From Prostheceraeus crozeri (taxonomy: Eukaryota; Platyhelminthes; Polycladida; Euryleptidae): a stretch of 64,000 nt of DNA. Every line of letters starts with the position of its first letter. Position 1 is the first letter of the stretch. The notes under the pieces were generated by a model. The model saw only the letters and a list, made by a program, of their open reading frames with translations. It searched no databases and had not been told where the DNA came from. The stretch spans positions 1 through 64,000 of the forward strand of contig CAJQUW010016963.1 of assembly GCA_907163375.1 (NCBI GenBank). The letters are read 5' to 3'. A program made the translations under genes and the position numbers. Shown piece by piece: positions 10,028 to 23,100 of the stretch.

Positions 10028-13000
10028 GGTACTATACAGTGAGCAATGCCGAGGAGAGGATGTGAAAATATCAAAAGAACTAATTTTCCTACGCCTGTTA
10101 CTTTTTTAAATAATGATCGGAAGGGTCAACATTATGGAGAAAACTTGTGGGCAATGATCTGAATTCTTCGAATCTGAAGGAATTTTGGCAATCGAAGCAA
10201 TTTGCTGGAACTCACATTAATCCGCAAGCGGCGCACGACTTTTTTTCCTATCTCTGTAAGGTATAAGGAATTCCTTTTTTCCCACTTAATAGGCTCCGCG
10301 ATGTGCCGTCCATTTCGCATTAATCACACTTCTAGCAAACCGAAGCAGATAAACAAAATATTTAATTCTGCGGTCTAACCTGAAAATCAATTGACTCCTA
10401 CCGCTTTTGGATGTAAGCCTAGGCTTAGACATGCCTTCAAACGGACGATTTAATCGATTTCACGAATAAGAGATTCTATCAGTGGCGGCTTTAACGATCA
10501 TGTCCTTCATGATCAGCATGACAAGGTATTTTCCTCCTCACTAAATCGACGTTATCAACCATAAGAAAGTTAAAGCTTTGCATAAATAAAAAAACTTTCA
10601 ACAACATTCAATTGCTTTTCTCAGATCATATTACTATGATACTGAGGTCATACGCAAATAGGATCTATTATGTAGATAACTTAATCTAAAAAATTAAGGG
10701 GAAAGCAAATCAATTCGAGCATACGTCATTCGTCATTGGATAAAAATGCAGATGACAAAAGTCACACTCCATCTCATGCCATGGACGAGAAGCACAAGTT
10801 ACACGTATAGCTCCTCTCAACCGACAAACGGTAGCTGATTGGACGACATCTTCTGATTATCGGTGTAGTGAGATGTCTCGAGTTTCTTAGACATGAATCT
10901 CCCTTCCTTTTATCAATGGCATTTCCCTTGCCATCTGATTTGATTGTGAGTTTTGTGATATACCTCATGTGAGTTTTTATTGATATACCGTAAGTCGGCT
11001 TCAAAATGAATTGAAATTCGTTTATCACGATGAAAACTTTGAAAAGACAATTGAAATAATTAAGAAACTTATCAAAGTTCATTTTTTCTGAGGATTTACA
11101 AAAGATTTTGCCCGAAGTTGTGAAACTATTAAAACTGTACTTGACCATATCTTAAGAATTGTTAATGATTTAGTATTTGAGGTAGCCACGAATCAACCAG
11201 GACAAAAAGACATCCGATCGCAGAAATGCATTGAATTCAAGAAATCAAAATGATCGTGGGGACAGTTATTCTGATTTATGAATAATGAACCAATTCTCTG
11301 AGAAAAAATAATTGACTTTAAATAATTGGTACTTCTCCCCCCCCCACATTGCTGTTGTTGACACCCGGAAGTGTCGCATCGTCAATGATCTTCTCTTGCT
11401 CCTACAGGCAGTCTCACTAACGTCGCATAGCGTTGAGTGTGTAAAACTCCTTTTATCTGACTTGTAGAACATTTACAGCCTCAGAATTAGACAACTGCTC
11501 GTCATTTGTCTGTAGACAATAATCACACGAAGTTCATGATCACAGCTGTACCTTATATTCTAACTGAGTATCCAAGGGACCAATCCTTCATCCCAGGGTT
11601 CAAGTAAGACTTCTCAGTCGTGTTGTAGTGTCACTCAGTGACAGATGAAGTCTATTCTCAAACCTTTGATGAAATTTGATGATTTTGGAAAACTTGAAAA
11701 CGTGGGGGGTAAAAGAATAGAAGTACCAAATAATTTCTTCAGAAGACTTGTTCTCGTTCTTAATTTATTGGCAAGCTTTCGAATGATGTGATTAGGTCAT
11801 GCGAAAGGTCGCCAATAAATTGCCAATAAATAATTATTTGCTGTTATTTACTATTACTTACCAAATAATTATTTGGTAGAGTCAAGACTTGATGTGTAAG
11901 TAAACAATGAGTAGCAGCAGGTCCAAAGCAGAATTAGATACATGTTTATTACTGTGTTAAAATACGTTTGCAATCCACTGAGAGTCCGCAGCTATTAATG
12001 CTTTGATTCGATGGGATGTCTGCAGGTTACAGGAGCAAGAAGCAAAATTACCTGTAGGTCTAGCATTTAGAAAAAGTGGTTTTATTCATCACAGTGTATA
12101 CAGATGTAAGCAGAATTTCTTCTGATTTCAGATGAAATTATATTTCACACGCATTGTGATCATACATAACGAAGTTATGACCATAGGGTATATAGAGGTT
12201 AAGGCATTGTCGCAAAAGAGTTGCATGTAGCAGAATGTGTAGCTCGTGTGCATTTGACATATTTTCATACTCTCCTGAAGTTTCCGCCTTATTTGAATGC
12301 TACTTATCAAAAAGCAAATTCAGTAGCCCCTAGCAATTATTGCTAGAAAGTCTAAAGCCAGAAAATATTTCACAGATAATTTCCGACTTGTGTGAAATAC
12401 TGTCTTACGTACAATTGTGAAAATCTTACATGTACCATACTTGTGTCATTACCCATTAAGTGTAATTGATTACAATTATTGCTTACTGCTCAGTTTTTAC
12501 AATTACACCTCAATTGCTTTAGATTATTGCCAGTGTTGCACGTTTTCTCACCATTTATTTTTCCCGGACGGATATTCTAACGTTGATTACGAATGCTCCT
12601 GGGAAAAAGAGACCACGCTTGTAGCGTTGATTTTAAATTACTGCCTTTCCTTCTTTCCTCATGTGTTTTCACCTTGCACATCTGCTAGGGTTTAAGCTGA
12701 ATATAGTGCACTGAGATATCGAGGAGATTTCTAGGAGTTTGCAATTACACCTATTCACCTATTCTAAAACTTAAATTCTTTTAAGGATTTAAATCGGGAT
12801 TTATTTTTTTGCTCTTCTTTTTCCGAGGAGAATACTATGCTGAGAAGTGAAATATAATTCTCTTTAAACAGAATTATTCCATTAAAGATTATTCCATTAT
12901 AAGCCAAACTGCTGATGGTTGTCTTTTATTTTAAAAATTAAAAAATGATGATATCATGCAAGTTACTTGCAATTCAAAATGAAGAACTTTACACTCACAT

Positions 13001-13043
13001 TCATTCATTCATTCATAATTGTACATTTAAATCTAATGAAAAT
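10028..13043. other. No supported gene
   Basis: Short frames on both strands show no recognised domain or splice-flanked coding block. Minor features are a C-run near 11338, and local inverted AT repeats near 11800-11880 around CCAAATAATTATTTGG. Nothing else stands out. Confidence 0.45.
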
Positions 13044-13410
13044 CAAGTTACCAGTGGTGGGCGTTACGATAAGTAAAGCGATAAAGCGACAATATCGCTT
13101 TAGTCGAAAATTTATCGCTTATCGTTTATCGCAGAGATTGGAATTTTTTATCGCTTTGAAATTTCCCGCGATAAATCTAGTGATAAAGAAGTGATAAAGA
13201 AGAAAACAAAAAAGCTTATTAGCATTATTTTACAGCTAGTTTCGTTTTCCACTTCACGTGATTTGATAGACGGAATCGCTGAGTGAGGAGTTTCATTAGC
13301 TTCAATTGAAATGGTCTCGGAGACTGTTTTGAACTGTTTTTCACATATTTCACTGTCTGAACAACGTCAGCACAAGTGCTATCAAATGGTCAGTTGATAC
13401 ATTTATCTCG

Positions 13411-13583
13411 TTATTCCGCATTGAGGCTACTTTCATAGAGTGGTAGAGTGGAGTAATCCCGTACATGGAGATAATTCAGAACAGACGACATTTTTGGAGA
13501 TAACGATCTTCTGCATTCCGCAAACGCGCAATTTGATAGGATAAAATTTACTCGATACGCCGACAGTGATACGTGGGAATATG
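13411..13583 (-). pseudogene. hAT transposase C-terminal (dimerisation) remnant
   Basis: The minus strand encodes SLSPKMSSVLNYLHVRDY, resembling the end of hAT dimerisation domains (RSRLSPENVxxLLFLxxN), preceded by a degenerate block in the place of the usual SERVFS motif. The frame is entered by the nested element at 13584-14039. It is far too short to be functional. The match is by eye and moderate. Confidence 0.55.
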
Positions 13584-14039
13584 CAGGGGTGTAGTCGTAA
13601 AATCTTAGGAAGTATAACGCTAAGAGCTGAATTTTGGGAAGTATAACGCTAAATTTGGCATGTATATACACTAAAAGCCAAAAGACTTGTCGCACATGCA
13701 ATGTTAACTAATGTGCAAGGGTGACAAGTCTTTTGACTTTTAGTGTATCAGCTGAAAAACGCATATTCGTGCCACTATTGTCCATAACGGACTTTTCGAG
13801 AGCTACATAATCGCCCTTTCAGAATCTTCAACCGCTGTCATCCCCTTTCGGCGATTACTTTATCACTGAAGGAATTCCACATGAATCGAAGTAATAATGA
13901 AAGCATTTTATTTTTCATTTCATTCTTCTTTTTTATATATGCGTTAATTTGATGACCTTAGGAAGTATAACGCTGATTCGGCCAGAATCTTAGGAAGTAT
14001 AACGGCGTTATACCGCGTTACCCCTCCACTACACCCCTG
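13584..14039. mobile_element. Small non-autonomous element nested in the hAT relic, 8-bp target duplication
   Basis: The ends CAGGGGTGTAG (13584) and CTACACCCCTG (14039) are inverted repeats. GGAATATG is duplicated directly at 13576-13583 and 14040-14047. The phrase AGGAAGTATAACG recurs about four times near both ends, again like hAT subterminal repeats. It has no coding capacity and is 456 bp long. Its position inside the 13052-14415 element makes it the younger insertion. Confidence 0.9.
13667..13747. repeat. 80-bp foldback
   Basis: The arm ACACTAAAAGCCAAAAGACT near 13667 pairs with AGTCTTTTGACTTTTAGTGT near 13725, around a smaller inner stem. It lies inside the 13584-14039 element and may be a third, very short insertion or an internal hairpin of that element. 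Confidence 0.75.
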
Positions 14040-14423
14040 GGAATATGTACTTGTCTACTGTTCGAATCAGACAAGGAAGGATGAGGAAGATGATGAATTA
14101 CATTTGCCTTAAATTGTTGTATTTGTGTTTGTAATGTTGTGCTGTGACAGTTTTGTTGATGTGTATGTTGTTATAAAGTAATAATGTGTTAGTTTCGGGT
14201 CTTTTAGTGTTGTTGTTGTATTCAATATTACATGTACATGCATCTGGTGCTTTAACTGTAAAAAAGAGGTATTAATACATATAAGTAGTAAAAATGGAGT
14301 ACCATATTTTTGGATTTATCGCAGAATTTATCGTTATCGCTTTATTTTGGAGGTCCAAATTTATCGCATTATCGTTATCGGACTTAGCGGAAAAAATTAT
14401 CGCTGCCCACCACTACAAGTTAC

Positions 14424-17134
14424 GCACACAAGTTGCAGTCATGGAAGCAAAAAGAAGTAAGTTAATAAATGCATCTCATGAAGACCAAAATTCATCAGAG
14501 TCATATAGACAAAGAATGAGGACTTTCGAAGAGTTGTTCTGATTTGAGGCACAATAAGACTATCAGAGCGGTCACTTTGACGAGGTAAGAATTGTACAAG
14601 CAATGTGATGGGAATTGAGACTTTTCGCGAACAGCGATGAGGCAATGGTCTTTCGTCTATCATCCAGAATTTCAAGACAGTCTTCATCGCAATCTTTGCA
14701 CAGATGATACGGTGAAAGTCTTTGAAGTCTCTCAATCTTTCAGTTAATGTCATTGGAAAACATACGAACAAAAGAACACAATATTCCAGAAGATCTAGGC
14801 AAGCTCATATATACACATGAAAGTTCCTTCTTAGGTAGACAGCGGTTTTTAACACCCTCAAACAGTACGTTCTCTCTTCTATTCTACACATAGAATAGAA
14901 ATCAGAAAATCAGATGTTGATAACTTTGAACTCTTCTGAAACTATGTTAGTTTCCTGATTTCGATTTTCCGATCAGCAATATGGATTCGGGGGCGAGGGA
15001 AGGTATCATTTCATCGGTACTGACTTTTGATTTTGAAAATACGTTTCGTCGCAAAGTTTCAACACAATTGAATAAATTGCTGGCAGTTGTGCATCGCGTT
15101 GGCAACGCGTTATCGACTACGATTTGAACTGCGAGTTATAGGCCTATGAGCATTTACCACTACTGACTGTAAAGTAATTGTAGTTACTTCTCAATGAAAA
15201 GGCTAAAAATGTAATTGATTGCAATTGCAAATCAGATTGTGAAATTGCAATTACAATTACAGCACAGTACAGATCTGATATGTACAAATTTTCATCACAT
15301 AATCTATTAATTATATAAATTTTCGTATATTTTATAAACTTGCTATACATGCTAATGTCAAATGGAAACTGATTATCCATTACTACTTTGATTGCTGGTT
15401 AATACGATTTCACGTTGTAAACTTTAATTTTTGAAGTCTGATTATATGCTGGATAGTGATCGGGGCAGGAGGAAGCCTTCTTTGCAATTTGATGTTGTGA
15501 TTGATTTTCAATACAAGCAGGAAAGGCTGAGCTACATAGTCGGAGCCGCCCGGAAGCACCACAGCTCCGGCTCCAGTAGTTTGCATGCTTTGTCGTCATT
15601 GTTGGTCATGTGCTGGCCTACATCTCCTCTCAATAAATAAACTACTGCGACTCATTAATGCAGATTCAAAAGGGATCGCAGAAGATTGGGCCTCAACCAA
15701 AAACGCAGCTGTCGGGCAAAAGCTCTTGGAGAACGACATACTCATGCTCTTATCTCAAAGTTTATGTATGTTAATTATTATTTTGGCCAAACTTGGAAAT
15801 ATCGAATTGCAACATTTGATTGAATGCTAGAGACTTGACAGCTCAGTGGTTGAATAATCGCGTCCGGCCGCGGGAGTTTTTGCAAGGAAAGAGACATAAA
15901 ATTGGACTTTCGAATAATGCAATAGGCCTACGTCCTATCGATGTCTGCGACGAATCTGCGCGTCTGCCGAGTTCCACTCGGTTGTTGTTTTTATTAGACC
16001 ATATCAAAGAAATACACACGTAAATCAAATGGGATGGAGGTTGAAGTTTGTCCAATGTGTCTGACTAAAATGTCTCTTTTTGTTTCCTCTGGAAGTGAAT
16101 GAGATTTTTGTACTCGCTTCTGATTAAACGTCAAGAGCGGTCTCACAGTAGATTTGTCTGAGACTAAACCAGGGGCTCCAATCAGTTCATAAATTCTTCT
16201 CACTGAAAGGGTTAAGTGGGAAGCATCAATTTAATCTTCAGTCATATTTAGCATTGCATATCTTCAAGTCATCCTGTATGTGTTATTAACACACCTCTGA
16301 TCGATGATGTATGGGATGCTAAAATTTAATCAAAATGTTGTTTTTGACGCTATGATGTTGTAGATCTAAATGTGCTTGATTACCTGGAGATACTCTAGCC
16401 CAAAACTGTAGCTCCTTAGAACTTGTCACTTAATCAGACAAAATACAGACAAATGCCATTTTGTCGAAAATCTTAGTCTGCTTCCTATTGGATTTACATC
16501 TGCTTTCCTTGATCTTGTCTGACAAGAAGAACTCGGCAGAAGCGCAGATTCATAGTAGACATGCGGTGCGCATAATTCTGTGAAAATCTCATTCTCGATC
16601 TCGTTCTCTGCAGAACCTCGCGCTGGCTGCTGGTGGCGAGTCTTGAGCCGGAGCCGTAATCCAGTTACCACGGCTCCTAAACCGTGATTACAATGATTAG
16701 CTCTGTGCCCTGAGCCCAGTATTCCATCCAGCGAAGCAGTTATTCTATTTTTGTCGAACAAAAGAATTTAATATCCTAAATTGCTCGCAGCTCGACCATT
16801 TCCTCAGAAGTCTATTGTTAACACCAAGACGGAGCTCAGCTCTGATAATGAAGCAACACCAGCTGTGCTATTTCTAATAAACGTCACAATGCAGTCCCAA
16901 ATTCGATTTCGCAATTTGTAATAGCATTGAAAATGTCAATCGCTGACACATCGACGACAAAAAGTTGCTGCCAACCTTCACCACTTGATACTGCGATATT
17001 TAACTTGCATTAGTTTGATCTTCAAGACTTCGTCAGTGCAAATGTAAATATTGCTCTGAATTGGGCTGTTTGGGAACCGTAAGATAGATCGCTGAAATCT
17101 TTATTTTCGGAATTTCATCTTCGAGAGGAATAAA
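14424..17134. other. Intergenic DNA upstream of the G-alpha gene; no supported gene
   Basis: No frame shows a known domain. Short AT-rich inverted phrases around GTAATTG/CAATTAC occur near 15180-15270. The promoter and 5' untranslated exons of the G-alpha gene should lie here, but I cannot place a TATA box or start site with confidence. Confidence 0.4.
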
Positions 17135-20100
17135 ATGGCCTTTTGTTCTTGCTATATGACTGAAGAAGCCAAAGAGCAACGGCGAATCAATCAGGAAATC
17201 GAAAAACAGTTGAGACGAGACAAGAAAGAAAACAGGAAAGAATTGAAGTTGCTGTTACTCGGTGAGTTTCATTTTGCATATCAGTACCACGCTTTGGGAA
17301 TAGTTTCTTGTTGCTTGTTTAAACCCACTCAAAGAAAGACTGGGCTGAAGTTACGAGAACATTTTATACCGAAGTCCATTTGTCGGTCCCATCTTGTGGA
17401 ATTTCGGGGATGCACTTGATGACTATATTTTGACTTGCCTTCTCCTTCTTTGATTCTTCTTTATTTTGCTTTGGGAATCTTTAGTGGTATTTCTTTTCTT
17501 TGACCCAAAGCTTTGGCCACAATATTCCACCGAAACATTTATGACTTTTGTAGTATTTTCAGACTGAACACAGTCTCTGCATATTGGATATTCGTTTATT
17601 CTTGATGGGTAGTTTAATACAAAGACTGAGGCAGGGTTTTTAGCGGGGGAGTAGCGGGCAGATTTAATATACGATGTGAAGGTTCATGACATGGAGTATC
17701 AGCCTATAATAGCAGTTATCTGGGGGTTAGAGTATAGAAGAATTGGATGCTGGAATGCGCTATTAAATCAATAGACTATACGAGTTATGAGTCAACAAAT
17801 TGGAATACTCTCCTCCAATCAAAGTTTCGATAATGCGAAAAATAGAAAGGAATGAATAGATGATGGAACCTAAAGTAATACGTGTATATCAGGCTGTTAA
17901 TCATTCTTGAAATTGTCTCTCTTAAGCTGTTACGACAGTTTATGACAAAATGTAAAATGCAAGGAGATCGCTTTAGATAATGGGAAAACGTCTTTTCAAA
18001 TCAAATTGATGACTATAAACCTCAACAGAAAAAAATATAGGCCAACCTACAGCATCGACTATATCATCCATGTTCAAAGAATTTAATGGAAGCTGAAAAC
18101 AAAGAAAAATCGAAGAATTTAGATTCGCCATCCAATTGATGACATATTCGACACAGAGAATCAACTTGCAGCGCAGCATGTTTTGCAGCGGTCTCCTGCT
18201 GTTGAGGCCATTAAATCACCTATCGCTATGAGTAATTCAATCACGAATAGTCTACAGAGGAAATTTGTCACAAACAGAGGAAAAATATCTGTGTAGATCT
18301 ATCAGCTCTAACGAAAAAAGCAAACAAGAAGGATACACAGACGTAGGATGTTTTTATTGTTTACATAATCAACTAATTTAAATGTTATCCAAATTTTAGA
18401 CAATGTGAATTGCTTTTTGAATTGTAAAAATTATGTAAAAGTATTTGTGTGTCAAAAGATTGAATCATTCTATTGTCACTCTCATTTGCCAGCTAAAATG
18501 ATCCTCATTAACACTTTCTGTGATTTTGATTTCATCAGGAACGGGAGAATCAGGAAAGTCAACGTTTATCAAGCAGATGCGCATTATCAATGGAGCAGGA
18601 TATTCTGATGAAGACAAACGCTCTTTCATCAAACTGATTTATCAGAACATCTACATGGCTATAATATCTCTTGTTCGTGCAATGGAGTTACTCAAGATCG
18701 ATTTTAGCAATGCACAAAATGAGGTGAATATTTCTGACTTGATTTATTTTTTAATGTAATATGAATGATAATATAATAATATAATGAAACCACAGAACGC
18801 ACATGGACATTGAAAACAATAGAACGTCGTGGACGCTACCCTAAATGATGGCGGATTCCCGTGATTCCCGGCAGCTTAGCAGTGACATGGCTGATGATAC
18901 CATAGAAATCCTTTATCAATAAGAAATTTAGCTAAGTTGTGATTTGTCTGTTGTGATTTGACCACAGAAATATAGAATGTTGACTAGAATCATAGAAATT
19001 GATAACAATAAAACCGCTAGAATGGAAGTTAGGCTTCATGCAGTGCACTATAGTGGCACAAAACTTGTCAACAATTGAATCATTGGATTAAAATCAGTCA
19101 CATGTGCAATTCTAAGCTTTTTATTATTTGTTTATGCCCCAACTTAGTTCCCCCGGATGTGTCACGACCTTGAGTCAATTTCCATTCTAGCGAACTTCAG
19201 ATAAACAGTCTAGTCCGTATTTCTATACCGGCAACTTAGCAGTGAAATTGATAAATATTCACGGTTATTGTAATTTCTCTTTTAAAGACAATGGAATGGC
19301 CCACGGCAAGAATCAACATCTGTTGCATGCTTCAGCATAGAAATAAACTGTTTATCTGAAGTTCGCTAGAATGGAAATTGACTCAAGGTCGCGGCACATC
19401 CGGGTGAACTAAGTTGGGGCATGAACCACCAATTAAGAGCTTCGATTTACTCATGTGACTGATTCTAACCCAATGATACCATAGAAATTGACAACAATAA
19501 AACCTCTAGAATGGAAATTAAGCTTCATGCAATGCACAATAACGGCACATAAATCGCACGCATTTTCACTTAGATGCACCTGCCAACGTCTGTATGATTG
19601 GGTTAGAATCAGTCACATGAGTAAATCGAAGCTTTTAATTGGTTCTTCATGCCCCAACTTTGTTCCCTCGGATGTGCCGCGACCTTGAGTCAATTTCCAT
19701 TCTAGCAAACTTCAGATAAACAGTTTATTTCTGTGAATGACACAGACGTTGGCAGTGCGATTTATGTGCCGTTATTGTGCATTGCATGAAGCTTAATTTC
19801 CATTCAAGAGGTTTTATTGTTGTCAATTTCTATGTGCTTCAGAGATCTGCTCCTTCTGAAGACGTAGCAATCGGCGCTTAGACAAGCGGGTGAAATTACC
19901 ATCAACAAACCGCTATTGTATATTCTAGTCTTACTAACTTAAAGCGAAAAGTAGGATTTCTATGGAGAAAACATCGACAGACTTTCCAGACGCAGCAAGA
20001 AAGTCGTCAAAGAAGTCAATTATAATTGAACATATTATATATCTGAATGTATCTTATCTTGTATATTAATTAACGCATTAATATTATCCTGTTGTGCGTT

Positions 20101-23100
20101 TTCTTATCCTTAACATTGCATTGAACAGTTTTCCACAATTGATCATTTAACTTTTGATTTAGAAATATGGGCTGCAGCTGAAAGACGTTGATTACGAATC
20201 AATCACAACGATAGAAGCAAATCACGTAATGGCAATTAAAACTCTGTGGTCAGATGAAGGGATTGGTGAATGTTATAATCGGCGTCGTGAATTTCAGCTG
20301 ACGGATTCTTCCAAATAGTAAGTGAAATATATTCATTCTAGGAACTGCATCCCGGGATCCCATGGGGTTTTGCATGTCCCCAGTCTCCGGGATTAATTTT
20401 GTTGTGATTTCGGTGGTAATTGATGGACGCTTCAATAGGGAGTAGTTTTTGATGACAATGGAAACTGAATAGATTTTCGAATATTTTCGATGTTTCCCTT
20501 CGAACTACGAATATTTGCATTACAGCTGTGTTGAGTTGACTTGATTTCTGATTACATGTTTACACCCTACACATTTTCTAATCATTGGTAGGCTACAGGG
20601 ATTAAGACATTTTGCATGAACTTGGCAGCGACGTTGCCGAAATGAATGAACCTACTATATACTTGGAAGCACATTAGCCACGGAGCCTTTCTTCCGTGTG
20701 GCCGAGTTGTCATTTATCCCACTCTCAATCCTTTTGTGCTGACTGTTTAGCAAGAATGCAGAGTGCACCTATTCTATAAGCCCTAGGTTTGACCCGACCA
20801 AGATTTGAACCAAAGTCTCACGGTCGCAGGGCCAATACTCAGGGCTGACCTCTTTCCTAGGAAATACAGCATGAATATTGGAGGTTTTTAACAAAGTCAG
20901 GAACTAAGAAGATCTCAGAAAAGCAGCAGGAATAGCAGGATTATTTCTTAATCTTTCTACTCCGATTTTGTCCAGCAACATATCATTAAGAAAGGTCAGA
21001 AGCAACGAAATAAGGTCTATAAATTGCTTGCTGCAATACGTATGGTGTTATAGACTATGTATTTTTATATTTTATAAAGCCGTAGGTGCTTTATCAAGCC
21101 GCTATATAGCCAATAATTTGGATCTTCTGCTTTCATATTTTCATGAGGAATCACAGTTAATTAGATGTCCCCTTCCTTTCAACTACACCGTCAATTTTTC
21201 ATGTCGCAGTAGTGAATTAACTAGATAATCTTGCCACATGTGTAATAAATTCAGACTATTTCAAATACGCTGTTAAATACTGATGTGAACCTGAATAGAT
21301 TGTCTGATAAATCTGTCTACTCTATACTGCTTAGAGTAAATAGTAAGGAGAGTTATTTTGATTGCTGATAGTTGGGATGCACTTCAACATTCTCCGATGA
21401 CTAGAATGATATAACAAAAAAGTAGAAAATGCAGTGTGAATGTTAAGGAATAACCATTACATTTTAAGTTGGCCCATTCAAGTGAACGGCTCACAAAACG
21501 TACTTAAATCCGCCACACTAATTCATCATTAACGGTCAAATTGTCCGAAGTGTAGTAAATTCTATATAGAACCAGGATGACATAAAATCCGGGATTATAA
21601 GTTTTTATAGTCTCAAAATCACGGGATTCGAGTTGAACCCACGTCATCTGTTAGGTTGCAAAATCGCTAAAAATAGAGATCCTACTCGTCTATCCGTACT
21701 GATAAAAGCTCTGTCAACGCTGTTGGAATACAAGATTGCTTCAATGTGATAATGCATTTTTGAACAAAATCAAAAATACATTCGGAAACATGCAAACTAC
21801 ATCCGGTGTGACGTTTCATTCGAGAGCCTAATGATTGAAGAATGACACGCAGATGTGTGTTGCAGCAAGAAAACTGCAAGCAGAAATACATTATTGACCG
21901 AGTCTGAAGCGTCGCACTGAATAAAGCTGGTACGATGGCCGAAAACAATTGTATTTGTTTTAAATGTCACAAAATCAGGCAAGTGGAGAACTATGCCTCC
22001 GGGGCATGAACTTCACTGCAATGGGTGAATATTAACAAAAATATGGGCAACTTTAATGATTTGAGAGCCAATTTAGATTCAAAACAGTTTAATCCATTAT
22101 TCTTCATTGACCTGGTGACATCACCGACATGATGACAATAAGAATCAGACAAAAATACTCATGTGTCTTTATATTTTGTTTTTAGGTTCTCGTCACATTA
22201 GCAGTGAATATTTTTAGCTAATTTTTAGTTAATTTCAGCTATTTTTTGCAATCGTGTGTTATTATTGTTTTTTATTTAATGATGTGCATTTTTGTCTTAA
22301 ATTGACAAACAGTTAGATGAAAAAGCTTATTAGAGATTGATCAAAATGTCTGTCAATTTTCTTTGCATTTCACTTTTTCCTCATTGTCCGATTCGACAAA
22401 TGGTTACGGTAAATAGAATAATCAAATACTGAGTTGCATCCTCAGTTGAAAAAAGGAAGCAGACCTGAATAGCTGCTATTTCATCCAATATCAGGGATCA
22501 TCAGCAGGCCTAGTTTACATCTCTCAACATCGACACAACTCCCTCTTTAAAGTCGCAGCCATACCCGGGTAAGTTTGAGATTTGCAAATAGCAAGTTAGT
22601 GAAATTCGGACGGGCATTCATTAAACATCACTTCAAGCACACTACTGGCAAATCAAGTACGCTTGCAATAATCAATAAATGCTGCTTTTTGCGAACACAA
22701 TGTAAATAGAATAATCAGATATTGAGTTGAATCTTCAGCATTTAATTCCTAACATGCCAGTAGTGTGCTGAAAGTAATATTTAATGAATACCATTATCTC
22801 ATGATGGCTAAGGTCCTACAAAGCAGACTGAGAAGCACAGGTGTACAAGCACTGAGAAATCTACTCAATATCTGCCACGTTGATGTCGTCACTTCTAGAA
22901 TAGAGCAGTTCAGTTGTTTTTAACATGACAAACAAGCGGCGTGAGAAATAAAGAATTACTCAGGCGCACGCTGCCTACATTTGAGAATTCCATCCATCTA
23001 CGATATGTCAGACCAACAGCATGGATGTCAACAATAGGAAATTTTTACACCAGCGATGAAGGAGTTGACTTCATGAATTTGCTGTAGATCCACTTCATCT

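Larger units (their letters stand above)
13052..14415. mobile_element. hAT-family relic with 8-bp target duplication
   Basis: The left end CAGTGGTGGGC at 13052 is mirrored by GCCCACCACTA ending at 14415. The 8 bp CAAGTTAC flank both sides directly (13044-13051 and 14416-14423), which is the hAT target-duplication length. Both subterminal regions are packed with TTATCG/CGATAA hexamers, as expected of transposase-binding repeats. Inside lie a piece of hAT transposase C-terminus on the minus strand and a younger inserted element. The copy is far shorter than an autonomous hAT. Confidence 0.88.

Noticed and set aside
7591-10035. 8-bp target duplication for the P-like element
   Set aside because: CGTATGGT and GGTACTAT flank the outer blocks and do not match; other end choices also gave no clean 8-bp pair.
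10774-11148. 124-residue minus-strand frame
   Set aside because: No recognisable motif and no splice or promoter context; likely chance in AT-rich DNA.
16426-16761. 111-residue minus-strand frame upstream of the G-alpha gene
   Set aside because: No domain, no conserved phrase. Could be 5' flanking or untranslated sequence.
17973-18179. Possible extra exon in intron 1
   Set aside because: It lies on the minus strand; the Gq exons on either side already join in phase without it.
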